Source: an uncultured Clostridia bacterium
GTDB taxonomy: Bacteria; Bacillota; Clostridia; Christensenellales; Borkfalkiaceae
Length of the DNA stretch: 39,771 nucleotides
NCBI GenBank assembly: GCA_947631005.1
Contig: CANRJR010000019.1
Span: 1-39,771, forward strand
Reading direction: 5' to 3'
In this document: one piece after another, positions 38,829-39,771 of the stretch
Layout: every line of letters starts with the position of its first letter
Numbering within the stretch: the first letter of the stretch is position 1
Program-made: the position numbers and the translations under genes
Notes under the pieces: generated by a model
Database searches by the model: none
Told to the model about the DNA's origin: nothing
The model's input: only the letters and a program-made list of their open reading frames with translations

Positions 38829-39704
38829 ATGAGAGTAGGATTTAAGGCAAAAAGGATCATCAAGATGGTTGCGCTGGCGTTGGCGGGCGTGGCGGCGATC
38901 ACGGCGGTCGCGTTCGGCGTGAAAGCGATCGTGGACTATACGAAAAACGATCTGAAAACGATCAATCCGAGTTTCGAGGTCGGCAGTCTCGGGTCGGACG
39001 GTAAGTATGTCGCGGACGAGGGTTCGCTGTACACCAAAGAGGCATTCGGCTGTTACGGCTTGCAGGTCAAGCCCGATTTTGACAGCGGAGTAGACTACCA
39101 GGTATTCTATTACGACATACTCGACAACTTCGTCTCTTCCTCGGAAGTGTTGAGTGAGGGATATGGTGCGGAGGCTCCCGTAAACGGCGCGTATGCGCGT
39201 ATTGTAATTACGCCGAGAGACGACGAGGACGGTAAAATCGGCTTTACTGAAAAAATCAAATACTCAAATCAGATTACTGTTAAGGTGAAGAAGGAACAGA
39301 ATATCGATGAAAGATTTTTTATCCTAGATGGTAAAATTATGGAAGTTGTTTCAGATGTTCGTGATCTCGTTTTTGTGAATGGTTTGAGATTTCTTCATGA
39401 TACTTTAACATGGGATGAAAATGGAAATTATTGTTCTACTGCTTGTACGTTGTTGAGAGTCGATGGCTTTTCCGTTATAAATTTTGATTATCAAAAAGTC
39501 GGAAAGGGCGAGTTGTTCGGTTCTATGGTTTATGAGTTTAGCGGGTTCCCCGCTATGGATACTTCTGTCGCCAGGACTACTGATCAACAAAGGTACGCAT
39601 TAAATAAGAAAACGAAGTTTGTGATTATATCGGTTTACTTTTCTTCTGGTTGGGATGAAGCAGAAGTTGCAAAATTGCCTAATTGTTTTTCGGTATCCAA
39701 GTAA
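38829..39704 (+). CDS. membrane-anchored protein of the Rep element, compositionally chimeric
   Basis: 291 residues: a basic N-terminus, one membrane helix (about 12-35) and a large extracytoplasmic domain. I do not recognise the family. Composition changes sharply near codon 145. A hand count gives 40 G/C of 60 at 38881-38940 but 17 of 60 at 39301-39360. The frame stays open throughout, so it is a mosaic gene rather than a broken one. It could be a surface or adsorption protein of a phage-like element, since such proteins often have swapped C-terminal halves; this is inferred. A strong terminator follows 13 bp after the stop. Confidence 0.7.
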   Translation: MRVGFKAKRIIKMVALALAGVAAITAVAFGVKAIVDYTKNDLKTINPSFEVGSLGSDGKYVADEGSLYTKEAFGCYGLQVKPDFDSGVDYQVFYYDILDNFVSSSEVLSEGYGAEAPVNGAYARIVITPRDDEDGKIGFTEKIKYSNQITVKVKKEQNIDERFFILDGKIMEVVSDVRDLVFVNGLRFLHDTLTWDENGNYCSTACTLLRVDGFSVINFDYQKVGKGELFGSMVYEFSGFPAMDTSVARTTDQQRYALNKKTKFVIISVYFSSGWDEAEVAKLPNCFSVSK

Positions 39705-39716
39705 AATCTTCGGCGG

Positions 39717-39750
39717 AGTGGCGGGCGGTGATACACCGTCCGCCACTTTT
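39717..39750 (+). terminator. terminator after the mosaic membrane protein
   Basis: 14-bp stem (39717-39730 with 39734-39747, one G-T pair, core GGCGGGCGGTG), 3-nt loop ATA, followed by TTTT. Confidence 0.88.
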
Positions 39751-39763
39751 GCATAGGTGAGTT

Positions 39764-39771
39764 ATGGGAAA
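39764..39771 (+). CDS. start of a further gene, cut by the window end
   Basis: ATGGGAAA begins at 39764, preceded by AGGTGAG, a plausible ribosome site. Only two full codons are visible, so identity is unknown. It is likely the next gene of the Rep element. Confidence 0.3.

Noticed and set aside
1..39771. CRISPR arrays and tRNA or rRNA genes
   Set aside because: No regularly spaced repeat-spacer array and no cloverleaf or rRNA-like sequence was recognised on reading.
36809..39771. Assigning the element to Inoviridae
   Set aside because: Gene sizes and order are reminiscent of filamentous phages, but the diagnostic Zot/pI ATPase is not in the window and no coat protein can be shown.

Overview
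The window looks like chromosomal DNA from an uncultured, spore-forming, low-branching Bacillota/Clostridia lineage. The evidence is a clear SpoIIID regulator, consensus sigma-A promoters, AGGAG-type ribosome sites, many lipoproteins, and a CoA-dehydratase-activase (BcrAD/BadFG-like) pair. The first 34.5 kb is GC-rich and tightly packed, almost all on the minus strand. From about 34.5 kb to the end the DNA is more AT-rich and accessory in character. A placement in or near Christensenellales is only a guess.

Layout, read along the minus strand in the direction of transcription. (1) 18868 to 11531: a deoxynucleoside/DNA-scavenging operon from a perfect TTGACA-17-TATAAT promoter: deoC, deoD, deoB, cdd, a 5'-nucleotidase lipoprotein, pyrimidine-nucleoside phosphorylase, tdk and an endonuclease I lipoprotein. 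(2) 11457 to 104: a second operon from a TTGACT-17-TATAAT promoter: two membrane proteins of unknown role, a complete CUT1-type ABC importer (ATPase, two permeases, binding lipoprotein), a staphylococcal-nuclease-like lipoprotein and a 1124-residue Ig/OB-fold lipoprotein, ending at a strong hairpin terminator. Together the two operons could degrade extracellular DNA at the cell surface, dephosphorylate the products and feed the nucleosides into central metabolism. The substrate of the importer is not shown by sequence. (3) 22068 to 18944: der, plsY and an alpha/beta-hydrolase-fold protein. (4) 27600 to 22071: lgt, pncB, a coiled-coil protein, lspA, an RluD-type pseudouridine synthase, pyrR and a small membrane protein. 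(5) 28421 to 27637: an ECF-transporter S component (FolT type) behind what I read as a tetrahydrofolate riboswitch whose output hairpin contains the ribosome site. Divergent from it on the plus strand are a YetF/DUF421 protein and a DUF4363 partner. (6) 34159 to 29867: the acyl-CoA-dehydratase activase and its HgdB-like partner. (7) spoIIID, whose terminator hairpin overlaps the promoter of (6).

After 34.5 kb come a multi-spanning membrane protein with a possible homopolymer frameshift, a GIY-YIG/DUF4357 protein, and a plus-strand element from about 36.8 kb to beyond the window end. This element carries a 95-residue protein, a Rep with an HUH endonuclease domain fused to a superfamily-3-like helicase (the CRESS-DNA/pCRESS architecture), a 61-residue basic protein, and a membrane-anchored 291-residue protein whose two halves differ sharply in base composition. 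Its non-coding DNA holds a stem-loop with TATTAC in the loop, 15-bp direct repeats flanking a 10-bp-stem hairpin, and a 17-bp near-identical direct repeat at its left side. This integrated rolling-circle element is the most novel part of the window.
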